DNA of 64,000 nucleotides from Mycogone perniciosa (Eukaryota; Ascomycota; Sordariomycetes; Hypocreales; Hypocreaceae): positions 124,001-188,000 of the forward strand of contig JAOALB010000070.1 of NCBI GenBank assembly GCA_025331125.1. The letters are read 5' to 3'. Shown here one piece after another: positions 12,767 to 22,918 of this stretch (within the stretch, counting starts at the first letter, position 1; each line of letters begins with the position of its first letter). Made by a program: the position numbers and the translations under genes. The notes under the pieces were generated by a model. That model was given only the letters and a program-made list of their open reading frames with translations. It had not been told where the DNA came from and did no database searches.

Positions 12767-14092
12767 TTAGGCACGAGTTCTCTTGGCGTTCGTGGAAGCA
12801 AGAGCTTCACCAGATCTTTTAGTGCCTGCTTGAGCCTTGTGCTCCTTAGTACGAGGCCAAGAATCAAAGGGACTTCTCTTCCCAGTACGCTTCATGGGCG
12901 TTGAAGCTTCCGCTAGCTTGTTTGTAGAGCGGGTTGTTCGCTTGGTATCAGGTGGAGACACAGGTGCGAATCTGGGTGCTTCAGGCGTCTGGGCCCTCTC
13001 ATGCTTGGCCTTGATGGGTGTTTGAGGGTTCTTCTCGGCGTCCGACATGTGCAGATCCTCAACGTCGGTTGCAGCCTCTTCCTCCTCAAGCATTTCTTTG
13101 GTCTTTTGGGAAGGGAACAAAAGTCTGGGCTTGATGGACGAACGCGTTAGTGGTCGAGAGATATGGGTCTCGACATCAGATCCCAGCTCCTCGGCCTCTT
13201 CATCTTCATTTTCCGAGAATTTGCGGAAGAATTTCTTGCCACGGCTGGGAAAGGTTAGCAAAGAAAAGTCGCCATAAAGGTAATAGGATGCTACTCACAA
13301 TACATAGACCATTCCATCTTCGCGACGAGAAGCATCTTCAATCGACTGGGGGCCTTCGCCAGCAATCATGACTTGTCGGCGCTTGCTGCGGCGCTTGGGG
13401 GACTCTGGTTCTGCGTTGTTGCCGTAGAATGGGTTTGACTCGCTTTCATCCTTGGTGGGGATGCGGTCCTGGGAATCCGTGAAAATTTCGATGGGATCCT
13501 CAACGTCTTCTGCCCGGAAACTCTCCATCGTGATTCCAGAATATTTCTTCACCGCCCGCTTCTTGCGAGGACTGGCCATGGTGGCCTCCTCAGATGGGAA
13601 GAGATTGCGGGCGAAGGACTGAATGTTGGCTACCGTCTTTGCATTGGGCGGCTTCTGGGGAGTCTTGGAGGGCGTGGGAAGCATGCCGGTGGAACGTGAG
13701 ATAGAAGCGGTAGCAGACTTCTCGACAGGCTTGTCCTTGAAACCCAAAGCGGCAGCGGCATTGGTAGTGCTTTCCGAGGTCAAGCTGGACGACACGCGGC
13801 GGGTTGAATCAGAAGCGACAGCCCGCTTCTTGCGTGGGGATGAAATTGGGGATACCATGGCGGCAGAGCTTTGGCTGGAACACTTCCTTGCTGTGCGAGG
13901 TGATGCAGGAGGCTGACGGCGCAGAGGTGGCGGCGATGGGGTTCTAGCGGCAGCGCGTTGTGATGATAACCGTGCGGACTTGCGAGGTGAAAAAGGTTCC
14001 CAGCTGTCATGGAAGCCGAGTCGAGGAGCTGATGGTGTTCGGACGGAGTGAGGGGGAGGTGGTGTTGAAGGCGTCATGTCTGCTGAGGCCAT
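12767..14092 (-). CDS. Disordered nuclear-type protein rich in SP/TP-basic sites, unknown function
   Basis: Two exons, 14092-13299 and 13244-12767, are separated by a 54-bp intron (GTGAGT to CCCAG); the junction reads DGMVYVF then RGKKFFRKF. The product is 423 residues, strongly basic and low in complexity, with no membrane segment. It contains several Ser/Thr-Pro-x-Arg/Lys sites (FSPRKSAR, SSPRKKRAV, ASPRKKRAVKKY, ESPKRRSKRR, LPTPSKTPQKP), the pattern expected of a cyclin-dependent-kinase substrate, and multiple Lys/Arg clusters that could act as nuclear localisation signals. The moderately conserved-looking core includes IEIFTDSQDRIP and the junction segment. I do not recognise the family. 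The frame extends upstream to 14251 without an ATG; 14092 is the first. Confidence 0.75.
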
Positions 14093-15050
14093 TTCGAGAG
14101 GTGAGAAAAAGGTGAGAAGAAAGCCAGCGGGGTTTGGTTGCGTCAGAATAGACTGCGCCCAATTTCTTCCTATCCGCCTATCGTTCGACCCGATGTGAAC
14201 TCCTTGTGATGTCGACTGGAAGGAAACTCTATCTCTGGCAGTGCCAGCCACAGCAATTGGGAGCAGAAGGCTTTGCAGGAGATGTCGGACGAAAAAGCGG
14301 TCTAAGGCAACAGTGAGGAATCAGATAGGACGAGACTACAGTGCGTAGTCCTGAGCGACAGCAGCGTTCAGGATGGATGAGCAATTCGACGTGGAAAAAT
14401 ACAGCGATGGATTCTTGTTGATAATGTAATGTTATGTTTGGTGATGGTAGGAGAAGGGGTCGGGATTTAGAGAGGCAGACGGGCCCGCGAGAGGAGGCTG
14501 GGGCAACGCCAGGAATGCGCTGGCGCTGCGGAACCAACCCCCTGTTTAGGGTAGCCCTTATCCACTAAACGAGCCCTGGAGGGCCGGCCAGCACGCGTCG
14601 GGCCCCGCTGAAAGCAAAGGTGCAACGCGCCTTTTTCGCGCCGCAACGCGCCAATCAAAGTGCGACAGGCTTCGATGTCCTTTGATTAAGATGCCCACGT
14701 TTTTTGGCGGGGTATGCATTCACGCATCCTCGCATGCTAGGAGGTAAAATCCCCACCAGCAATGAATTTGCCCTGGCTGGGCTCCATTGCCATGTCTTAT
14801 GTACATGCTACTAGTACGCATCAGTCATCACCACAGCAGCAGGACCCAAGTGCCATGCATAACTTGAATTTTACAGCTAATGTACATAATACACGTGTAC
14901 AATCCTGCACCCTGCCTGTACGAAGTATTCCCCCACCTCAAACGCCTGCATAACGTCACCATAGATTTTCGACAGTTCAATTGTTTGTCGCATTTACATT
15001 GAGCGGCCACAACACATTAACCTCTAGAACCGCCAGATCCTATTTCCGCC
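14093..15050. other. Divergent promoter region
   Basis: About 0.95 kb separates the unknown minus-strand gene from DUO1 on the plus strand, so it should hold both promoters. It includes a GC-rich stretch (about 14560-14650) with several CGCG-containing words, which could be G1/S-type MCB-like (ACGCG) elements. That reading is weak, because the words were only noted by eye. No coding frame here is supported. Confidence 0.5.
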
Positions 15051-15798
15051 ATGGCAGACAATCTAGATGATGACTCGGATCTTTGGGAATCACCAACCCG
15101 AAATGCCCCCTTGGAGCCTCGGCCAAAGACACCTAGAACACCCAAAACGCCCACCGCGCATGAGCGCCAAACAGAACCAATTGATCGCGAAGCAGCCTTG
15201 CGAAAAGAGCTAGACGGAGTGCGGAATATCAACAAAGCCATTGAAGGGGTCATCGGCACACTGCAGCGGGCCGGAGGGAACATGGAGGTGGGTGAATAAA
15301 CCAAAGCGGCCCACCCAGCACTGTGATATTAAACAAGGTCTCTAGGCTGTTTCCAAAACCGTCACAAACGCCTCGACCCTGCTTAACACCTGGACTCGAA
15401 TCTTGTCTCAGACGGAACACAACCAACGGTTGATCCTCAACCCTGATTGGAAGGGCGCGACTGAAGATCTGGCGGAAATAGAGGCCGAGGCATTGCGGCG
15501 ACAGCAGGCTGCCCAGCGGAAGGCGGTTGAAGAGGAGCGACGACGAGAAGAACTCCGTCGACGGCGGGAAGAAGAAGAAGAAAAGAGACGACTGGCCGCC
15601 TCGACCCCGGCCCGCGGGACTCGGGGGACTATGGGGACTCGCGGAACACGCGGTCAAGCACGCCCTGCCTCGAGGGTCGGTAGTGGCTCCGGCTCCCTGT
15701 CGAACAACACCACAACGAGCGCCCCAAGCAGTCGTGGCACTTCTGGTATCGGTAGAGGAATTGGCAGAACTAGAAGTCGCTATAGAGGGGAAAGGTAA
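15051..15798 (+). CDS. DUO1: DASH complex subunit Duo1
   Basis: Two exons (15051-15287 and 15346-15798) with a 58-bp intron (GTGGGT to TCTAG) give 229 residues. The conserved Duo1 core spans the junction: LRKELDGVRNINKAIEGVIG, then AVSKTVTNASTLLNTWTRIL and RLILNPDWKGATEDL. After it come a long charged Glu/Arg coiled coil (about 145-180) and a Gly/Arg/Ser/Thr-rich tail ending RTRSRYRGER. Duo1 is part of the ten-subunit DASH/Dam1 ring that couples fungal kinetochores to spindle microtubules. The N-terminal TPRTPKTPT run offers likely kinase sites. The gene converges with the RNase H2B gene, leaving 90 bp between stop codons, so the 3' UTRs probably overlap. Confidence 0.92.
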
Positions 15799-15888
15799 TC
15801 GCGTGAGCTGGAATCCGCCTATCGTCAAAGCGCCCCTTACACCCTCTTCTTCACGCCGTAGATACCCAAACCTGCAAACAAGAGCCCG

Positions 15889-17214
15889 CTATTTCTTCTT
15901 GAAAAAGTCACTGAGCTTCTTCATGCCGCTGGTGTTGACCTTCTTCAGATCCCGCACCGCGCGGCTCTCGCTTGCCTTCTTCCGCTTTTCCTCCTCCATT
16001 TTTCTCTTCTTTTCTGCTCGTGCCTCGTCCTCCTCTTCATCTCGGACTCGTTTCTGAGAGTAATTTCCAGACCGTGAGGCTATTGCCTCTGATCGAAGTT
16101 TCTCGAGGCTGACGAGATACTCATCTAATGGAGAGAAGTCGATTGAGCCAGTATTCTCTTTACCCAAACTCTTTTGTAGTTGCTCGGCCAAGGCGGGCGC
16201 CACGTAACTGGAGCAAATGAAGTCGAAAGCTACCCGCAACCTCTGAAGTTTCATGACTTCAGGGGAGGCTTCCATAGCGCTCACGATTATCTCCTCCGCC
16301 GTTGAATCCTCTGTGAACGATGTTGCAGCTGTGCTGGGTTGCGATATAGATGATGCATCAGTCTCACCTATTGAAGCGGCGGACTGGCAGGTGGCAGAGT
16401 CGGTATGTGAAGATGTTTGGGAATCAGAGCTGTCGTTGGTCGGCCGGTTCTCACCAATGTTCACCTTCTTCTGCATGAGCGGTGCTTCCAGCACCTTTTT
16501 AACAAATCTCTCCTCCATGCTCGGAGGTAGCCCGTTGTCACTCATTCTCTTAGCCTTCTTCAAGATAACATCCATGAGTTTCTTGTCGTTTAATCGAAAC
16601 ATGCTCTCATCTCCAGCCTCAACAGTGTCACAAACCGCCCCCATCCTAGCCTCTATCAGCTTTCGAGAACTGTCCCAGCGCAGTATTTCGGCCAAATGCG
16701 AATTTTCTTGTGGAAGCTTCTCAAAGTGGTCGTCGCTCAAAAGAAACCGGCGTTTCGATTCCTCTGAGCCTTTAGAGGCTTTTGAATCTGCCAGTGCTGG
16801 CAAAACCATGAACAGGGGGTCAAATGCGGTTGCTAGGAAGAGATCGGATCCCATCGTAGTCTGCACCTTGGGTTGTGCGCCATCATCATCTGTCTTTGTC
16901 TCCGTAGCTTTTGAAGCTGATTCGATAAGCCAGCTTCGCGGCGCCGCTTTGGGTGCGGCTATTTTTGTAAATTCGTATATGCCCGTTTCTGGGCATACAA
17001 GGTATCGTGACGGCTGCGAGTTTCGCGGGTTGGAAAGAGTGACGATTCGCGCCTCTGGTGTTGCCTTGGACGGAAGAATGAACAGTTTTGGAGATTCGCC
17101 AGTGTGTGCGACTAATGCGATCTTTGAATTAAAGCCTGGGGCTTCGGATTCCGTCGATTTTGATGATTTTGACGATTTCGCCGGCGCGGCTTTGGATGAT
17201 CTTGTTCTGGCCAT
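15889..17214 (-). CDS. RNH202: Ribonuclease H2 subunit B (Rnh202/Ydr279-like)
   Basis: A single-exon gene of 441 residues. It begins with a basic Ser/Lys-rich leader, then a triple-barrel-like region that includes LVCPETGIYEFTKI and the family hallmark MGSDLFLATAFDPLFMVLP (about residues 119-137). A helical middle (MGAVCDTVEAGDE ... LKKAKRMSDNGLPPSMEERF) follows. The C terminus is charged and ends KKLSDFFKKK, which resembles the PCNA-interacting peptide found at the end of this subunit (hydrophobic residue, then two aromatics). RNase H2 removes ribonucleotides from DNA; subunit B is structural and links the enzyme to PCNA. Residues about 265-320 form a Ser/Thr-rich insert. The start ATG at 17214 is the first in frame. 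Confidence 0.88.
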   Translation of the reverse strand: MARTRSSKAAPAKSSKSSKSTESEAPGFNSKIALVAHTGESPKLFILPSKATPEARIVTLSNPRNSQPSRYLVCPETGIYEFTKIAAPKAAPRSWLIESASKATETKTDDDGAQPKVQTTMGSDLFLATAFDPLFMVLPALADSKASKGSEESKRRFLLSDDHFEKLPQENSHLAEILRWDSSRKLIEARMGAVCDTVEAGDESMFRLNDKKLMDVILKKAKRMSDNGLPPSMEERFVKKVLEAPLMQKKVNIGENRPTNDSSDSQTSSHTDSATCQSAASIGETDASSISQPSTAATSFTEDSTAEEIIVSAMEASPEVMKLQRLRVAFDFICSSYVAPALAEQLQKSLGKENTGSIDFSPLDEYLVSLEKLRSEAIASRSGNYSQKRVRDEEEDEARAEKKRKMEEEKRKKASESRAVRDLKKVNTSGMKKLSDFFKKK

Positions 17215-18325
17215 CTCGGTTCAATGCGACAACGTTGATTAGAATAGAGATGGGCTGGAGTAATCGAGTGACTTGCGATTCCAAGAAAATTAGAGAAAAT
17301 CGCGTGGGTCTAAAGACTTGGCCCTCAACACATTGCCGTTTGGAGTTGATTGAACTGATGCAAGTCCCAGATGTCATACTACTACTCGGCACTGCTGCTG
17401 CTGAGATAGCCACAGCTTCGTCCCAAATTAAATGCGACGCGCCTCACGCGTCAAACCATAAGGTAATTCGCGTTTGACCCCACCCACCAGCCACGCTACC
17501 AGCCACGGCAAAATCGCCGCACCTCTCCCAACCCTTTGGAACTCGGAGCTTCCTCTTAGTAGTAGCTTATCTAGGAACGGGCCGTATTGTAAATTATCAG
17601 GTCCAAAAAAAATTGACCGGTAATCGTAGTGGGACTACAGAGTAGTATGGCTTCTTATTCTTCTTCTCTGTTTTTTTAACCCTGGAATAGTGGGATGTTC
17701 AAGTGATGCTGTAAGTGTAAGGATGGCGGACAGGAAGGATATACAATGAATGACACGGATAGGACAGGGTGTTTGCTAAAAATCCAATTTTGAAAAGCTG
17801 GGTTTCTTCCTAATTATTCTTAACGATCTCAAATAAACAAGCTTAATCTTGTCATAAAAAGCTGTGAGTAAGGAAGGTATTTAGTGCAGAGTAGTACTTC
17901 GTACTTGTGGTTGCAACATGTTTCTCAGTGGATGAATACCCTACAATTGCGCTTCAACGCAGGTTAACGCCTCACAAGATGGGACCTCATCCAAATTATA
18001 TCCCCGTTAAATGTTGTTATTGATTCATATTGTTGATTGTAATCTGGAGGGTGGAATTTGCATCGATATTGAAGAGTCATGTTGCATGCCAAAATCACCC
18101 TAGGCGAGGACTAAGTTACCCACCATGTACTCCGTACAGGTATATGCTTCAACAACGTCCGAGCCTTACTTACAATTGCGGTATGAAACGGCGTAAGGCC
18201 TTTGTGTCTCAGCTTTGTAGGTTCCTTATATTTTACGGCATGACCCTGCGTTGACCAATCCATTATTCTAGTACATTTCACAAGAGGCAAACATTCTCTT
18301 CGTTCTCTTGCCTGACCTGTTCGAC
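17215..18325. other. Intergenic, 1.1 kb
   Basis: This lies between the RNase H2B start and the next plus-strand gene, so it holds two divergent promoters. One TACTCCGTA motif lies near 18128, and a TACTTCGTAC word near 17895. No gene is seen. Confidence 0.55.
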
Positions 18326-19501
18326 ATGTTGTGGCATCTAACTCTTTTGTTCACATGGCTTTACAGCCTCTTTACTCTCGCCGTCAGTTCGTCTGAGCTC
18401 ATCGTGTGGAACCTGCCTGGGAAAACTTCTGTAGAAACCGTCCAGGAGGTTCGCCGACACCTCCTCAACTTCGCAAGCCAGTCAGATTCTAATATCTTGT
18501 TCGACATCATTACAACATGCATGGATAGTACTGGCGTTGAGCCTCAGTTGGCATTGAAATGGACGTCGTGAGTCCCGAGAATCCGTCCGTAGGACCAGAC
18601 GAACTAATTCACATACTCCATCGGCTTTAGTGAAAGTGCCTTTCTTAATGACCCATGCCTCAAGTGCTTCATCAAATGCTCTACTATCAGGGTCGAACTC
18701 GTCGATAGTAGTGGCTCGTTCCAACCTGTCAGTACCCTCAACGGCATCAAGAATAGCCCCGATAGCACATTCGGCGAAATCGAAGACAACAGCAAAAACA
18801 TCAAGTGCTTGAGGTTTGATAGAGGAGTCAGCGACATTGAATCGGCACCGGTCGATTTGAGTGGCAGTTTTCCCGAGTTCAACTTGGCAGTCGAGCTTGA
18901 CAACATGAAATTATTTATGGAGCTTGACACCGTCCTCTCCAGGGGATCGAACTACACTTTCAATATTTTCACATCTAAGAGTCCTGTAGGCACCAAAATC
19001 GACAATAATTTGCTCTTGGGTATCATATTCACGATTGACCTGATCCTGAGCGTGAACCCTGAGCTTGACGTCGGCGGTGGCTTTCATGTCGAGCTAGGCG
19101 ACAAAGTGTCAATGAAGATTGAATTGTTTGGAAACGAGCCTGATGACCTGGAATTGTGAGTAGATCCGACTTCATCTTCTTGTAACCGATGAACAGTATC
19201 TAATTGACGTTACTGCAGGGGCGGCAAGGTCAAATTTCTGCCGGTAAGAGTAAAGACCAGAAATGCGGTCGTCCACGCTATTCCCCGTCTTGAGGTTCGC
19301 TTGGGTGCCTCCATCAAGTCACCAGATGCTTCGTTGCCGTTCGATATCGACAACTTGGACTTGGACAATCTTGGAGCAGGCATCGAAGCGCACGTGTTCG
19401 CAAACGTCGTCGACTTCACCACCAACCTCACAAGCCAAGCAGGTCCGAGCCAACGCATAAACAACAAGTCGTCACAACGACAACGGCGACGGCTTGATTA
19501 A
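18326..19501 (+). CDS. Secreted-type protein of unknown family, 3' end uncertain
   Basis: Exons 18326-18567, 18631-19155 and 19219-19501 are joined by two 63-bp introns (GTGAGT to CTTTAG; GTGAGT to CTGCAG), keeping one frame of 349 residues. The N terminus (LWHLTLLFTWLYSLFTLAV) is a good signal peptide. Cysteines cluster in DPCLKCFIKC. The rest is predicted soluble beta-rich sequence (for example VDLSGSFPEFNLAVELDNM), suggesting an extracellular or wall protein; no catalytic motif is seen. The model ends in a basic, atypical tail after FTTNLTSQAG. More natural sequence (LRIIAKTVVTETLAVSAA) continues downstream in another frame and can be reached by a GTCCGA-to-CCCAG splice, but it soon meets a TAG. 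Hence the 3' exon is either mis-modelled or damaged. The hydrophobic C-terminal run would fit a GPI or membrane tail. Confidence 0.65.
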
Positions 19502-20497
19502 TTACCCAGATTCTCTGCGGATTATAGCGAAGACCGTCGTCACAGAAACGCTCGCTGTAAGTGCTGCTATTACCGCCTAGGGCGTCGCCACCGGACACCT
19601 GCAACGAAGCTCCTAGGGCGGATGCAGAGGAAATAGGTCCTAAGGATATCCAGGGATTGTCTGGGGTATGCAGAATATTAGATACCTCTGAGGTTGATGT
19701 TGCCATGTATTTGTTAGATTTCAATACTGCCCGTATGTTGGATATTATCGCCATTCTTAATTCAAGGTTGAGCAGTCCCGTTTAAGCTGTCTGTCTCGCT
19801 TTTGTCTGTTTCATCTGATAGGCGTTCTATTACGGGCTGTGGCTTGCCTTTCTTTCATTAGGTACGATTAAGGGCGCGTAGTGTTAGGCGCGTTTTTGCG
19901 GTTGTACTTCATATGTGCAACCATGATGGCGACTAAAAAAAAAAAAAAAGTGGACATGAATGAATGCCTTTTATATTAAAGGATGAAATTGTTACCATGT
20001 CTATCTCGTTCATAGCAGAGTTAAGTACTAATTACTTAGATAGTACGGAGTAGGTAGTATTGAGTGTAGTCGCAGCCACAGCAAGCTCTGTCAAGCCACA
20101 CCCTTCATAAACCGCCTTGCTCAGCTTCCGATCCAATCAAAATTCGCTCCCCACCAACCTCCAGTTCTATCCACAATCTACCCATTATTCTATCTACCGG
20201 GGCACCCAAAGTGGTGCCCGACGTCGCATCGATTTTTGACGATAACGAGTAGAAACTCTCGGAAAAACAAACACAACATATTTCTGTTCCGTTTCGATCG
20301 CTCCATTTTAACGTCCCGCCGACCGTTTTTATCACAGGCTGACGACATCACCTAATACCTTCTGCCCCCACACGCCTCCTCTCCGGATGGCCTCAGGTGC
20401 TGCCGGATCATAGCAAGGGCTTGCTGCTCAGTGCGCTGAGTGCTTGCGCCCAATAATCGGGGGGTTGGACTGAACATCAACATCCCTCGCGATCAAA
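19502..20497. other. Intergenic, with possible 3' exon of the preceding gene
   Basis: The first 80 bases may contain the alternative last exon of the secreted-type gene. Further on are a run of 15 A residues (19935-19949), a TACGGAGTA copy near 20044, and the MCM10 promoter and leader. No other gene is supported. Confidence 0.5.
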
Positions 20498-22918
20498 ATG
20501 GCTCCAGGTACTCTTCACTTTGGTCATGAAACCGTCTGTCCCGAAGAGGAGACTTACCGCTTAGCAGGGACTCAGGGTTCAGAGCCTTCTTGGCCGCCTC
20601 GATCTCCACATGAAGCTCTCCTCAGTACACCAAAGGGTCGCCAACGCTATCGAGAAATGATGAACCAAACATCGCCCATGTCGTCCCCTGCCAGACATAC
20701 CCAAGCACTAATCTCAGCCATGTCGCGATCCGCACATATCAACGACGAGGTCGACGACGATGAGGACGAGGACGAGGACGAGGAAACGTTACAGCTGAAG
20801 CTACAAGAGATCCAAGCACGGTTGAAGTTGAAAAGGCTTCAGAAGGCGAAGGAAAAGGAGTCTGCCGTAGGTTACAGGACAAACGATGCGAACCCTCGAT
20901 CAGAATCGGCTGCCTCGGACAATCTGTCACGGCGCACCAAGCGTGGACCAACACCGGAGAACAGTCGACCTGCTTCGCAGAGTATGGTACAGGTTCCCGC
21001 ATCACCTGTCAGGAAACTCCAAGGTCCACAGGAACCAAAATCGCCAAGTCGGGTGCTACTTGGCATCGACAAAGGATTAAAAGCAAAAGACGTATCGTTG
21101 AAGAGGCCCCCCAGCTTCAGGAGAAGCTACGATGGAGCTGGGCAAAAGGGAGGTTTCCTTCAGAGATCAAAGGCGACAAGCCCCACGGGACCGAGATCGC
21201 CGGATTCCTCTCGGCCAATGAGCTTCAACGAGAGGCTTGCCTCAGCAAGAGCAGAGGAGTCGTTTCGCGCTGAGAGACAGGATCGGATACAAAAGCTACG
21301 ATCCAATGCGTTTGGAATTGGACAGGAGGAGATGGAGGAGTACAAGAAGAATGCCATTGAAATTCCCGATGAGCCTCTCACGGCGCAGACGTTTTCAAGA
21401 GAGGAGATCCTGGGCAAATCGAAATCAGGACCTGGGACCCTACAACGAACCAATACTGTGCCAGACTTACGCGCTGCTGCCGATAAGGACAAGGAGAGGT
21501 CGAATTCTGTCTCAGAAGTCAAAGACCTAAAAGGCAACACGACAAGCCAAGATTCTGGAGACCAAGCCTCATTCGAGCCTTACTCAAGCATACATCTATC
21601 GAAGCGTATAGTGCCACACCGAGTGCTCGCCAGGCACGTGTCCGGAAAGAAGATACTCAGCATCAAAGACCTTTTGAGAGATGTCAAGGCGCCAGACTTC
21701 GCCTTGCCAGATATCGAGCAGGATATTGTTGTCTTTGCAATTCTCGCCAAAAAATCCGAACCCCGAGCACATAAGCCTGCGGTGGGGAAGAATGGCGCAA
21801 AGACGGAGGATCGTGGAAAATACATGGTCATGACTCTGGTGGATTTAGAATACGAGCTCGACTTGTTTCTGTTCAACACCGGATTCAACCGATATTGGAA
21901 ACTCACCGAGGGAACTGTTGTGGCAATCCTCAACCCTAACATTATGCCACCTCCGCCTGGGCGCCAGGATACCGGACGGTTCAGTCTCGTCATCAATTCC
22001 GATGAGGACACAATTCTTGAGATTGGGTCAGCCCGCGACTTGGGATTCTGCCAATCAATCAAGAAGGACGGAGAATTGTGTGGTTCCTGGGTCAATAAAA
22101 AGAGGACACAATTCTGCGACTTTCACTCCAACGAGGCAATCCGCAAACAGCGGGCAACACGAATAGAGGTCAATTCGGCAGGATTCGGTGGCCGTGAGCG
22201 ATTCAAGGGGGTCTCCAAGGAATTGCCCGAGTACGGAAAGAAGAAGACAAACTACGATTGGGAGACAAAGACGCAATGGTTTGTGTCTCGAGGACACAGC
22301 GCAGCCGATTTGATCGATGGCAAGGACCGAGATCCTTCGGACCGAAAAGAAAAGGCCGAGTTTTTGAAAAGAAGCATGGAAACAAAGGAGAGAGAGCGTG
22401 ATCTGATGAAGAAGCTTGGACAAATCGGCAATGCGGCTGGAAGAGAGTACATGCAACGGTCGGGGTCAAGAGCTAGCCCCAGCATGGCATCCAGCACGTC
22501 GAGCCAAGTCCTCAGCTCAGCAGAAACTTTTGGCGAGCCGGAAAAGCCAGATGCAAACTCTCTCGGTATTTTGGGGAAAGATCGGGAGATCCATCTTAGT
22601 CCCGTCAAGCGCAAGCGGACAGGCAGTTCGCAAGCAGGCTCCCTCACGAGGAGTAATAGCACCAACAGCAACAGCAACAGTACGACGAGTAACAGCAGAC
22701 CATTGGGCTTTGGATGGGGCGGCGCGTTGAAGGAAAAGCTTGCAAACATGAAGGAAGGGGAGAAGTTGAAGCCGGAACTACCGCCCGTGAGAAAGAAGAC
22801 ACGGTTCGTCACGGAGAAGGGCATTCGCATAGCAGGAAGAGAGAGTTTGGGGAATCTATCGGAGAGACAGGTATCGCTTGAGGATGACGATGACGATGAG
22901 TTGGTTATTGTAAAATAA
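20498..22918 (+). CDS. MCM10: DNA replication initiation factor Mcm10
   Basis: The open frame encodes 806 residues. The N-terminal third is disordered, with an acidic run (about residues 86-97) leading into a coiled coil. The OB-fold region lies about 355-505 (LSKRIVPHRVLARHVSGKKI, then YMVMTLVDLEYELDLFLFNT). It is followed directly by the Mcm10 zinc finger with Cys518, Cys528, Cys540 and His543 (GFCQSIKKDGELCG ... FCDFH). A basic, Ser-rich tail ends in an acidic patch. Mcm10 activates the CMG helicase at origins and binds DNA and polymerase alpha. One oddity: bases 20508-20564 (57 nt, no stop) begin with GT and end with TAG in frame, so residues after MAP may be an unspliced intron; removing it gives MAPAGTQGSEPSWPPRSP. 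Confidence 0.9.
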   Translation: MAPGTLHFGHETVCPEEETYRLAGTQGSEPSWPPRSPHEALLSTPKGRQRYREMMNQTSPMSSPARHTQALISAMSRSAHINDEVDDDEDEDEDEETLQLKLQEIQARLKLKRLQKAKEKESAVGYRTNDANPRSESAASDNLSRRTKRGPTPENSRPASQSMVQVPASPVRKLQGPQEPKSPSRVLLGIDKGLKAKDVSLKRPPSFRRSYDGAGQKGGFLQRSKATSPTGPRSPDSSRPMSFNERLASARAEESFRAERQDRIQKLRSNAFGIGQEEMEEYKKNAIEIPDEPLTAQTFSREEILGKSKSGPGTLQRTNTVPDLRAAADKDKERSNSVSEVKDLKGNTTSQDSGDQASFEPYSSIHLSKRIVPHRVLARHVSGKKILSIKDLLRDVKAPDFALPDIEQDIVVFAILAKKSEPRAHKPAVGKNGAKTEDRGKYMVMTLVDLEYELDLFLFNTGFNRYWKLTEGTVVAILNPNIMPPPPGRQDTGRFSLVINSDEDTILEIGSARDLGFCQSIKKDGELCGSWVNKKRTQFCDFHSNEAIRKQRATRIEVNSAGFGGRERFKGVSKELPEYGKKKTNYDWETKTQWFVSRGHSAADLIDGKDRDPSDRKEKAEFLKRSMETKERERDLMKKLGQIGNAAGREYMQRSGSRASPSMASSTSSQVLSSAETFGEPEKPDANSLGILGKDREIHLSPVKRKRTGSSQAGSLTRSNSTNSNSNSTTSNSRPLGFGWGGALKEKLANMKEGEKLKPELPPVRKKTRFVTEKGIRIAGRESLGNLSERQVSLEDDDDDELVIVK

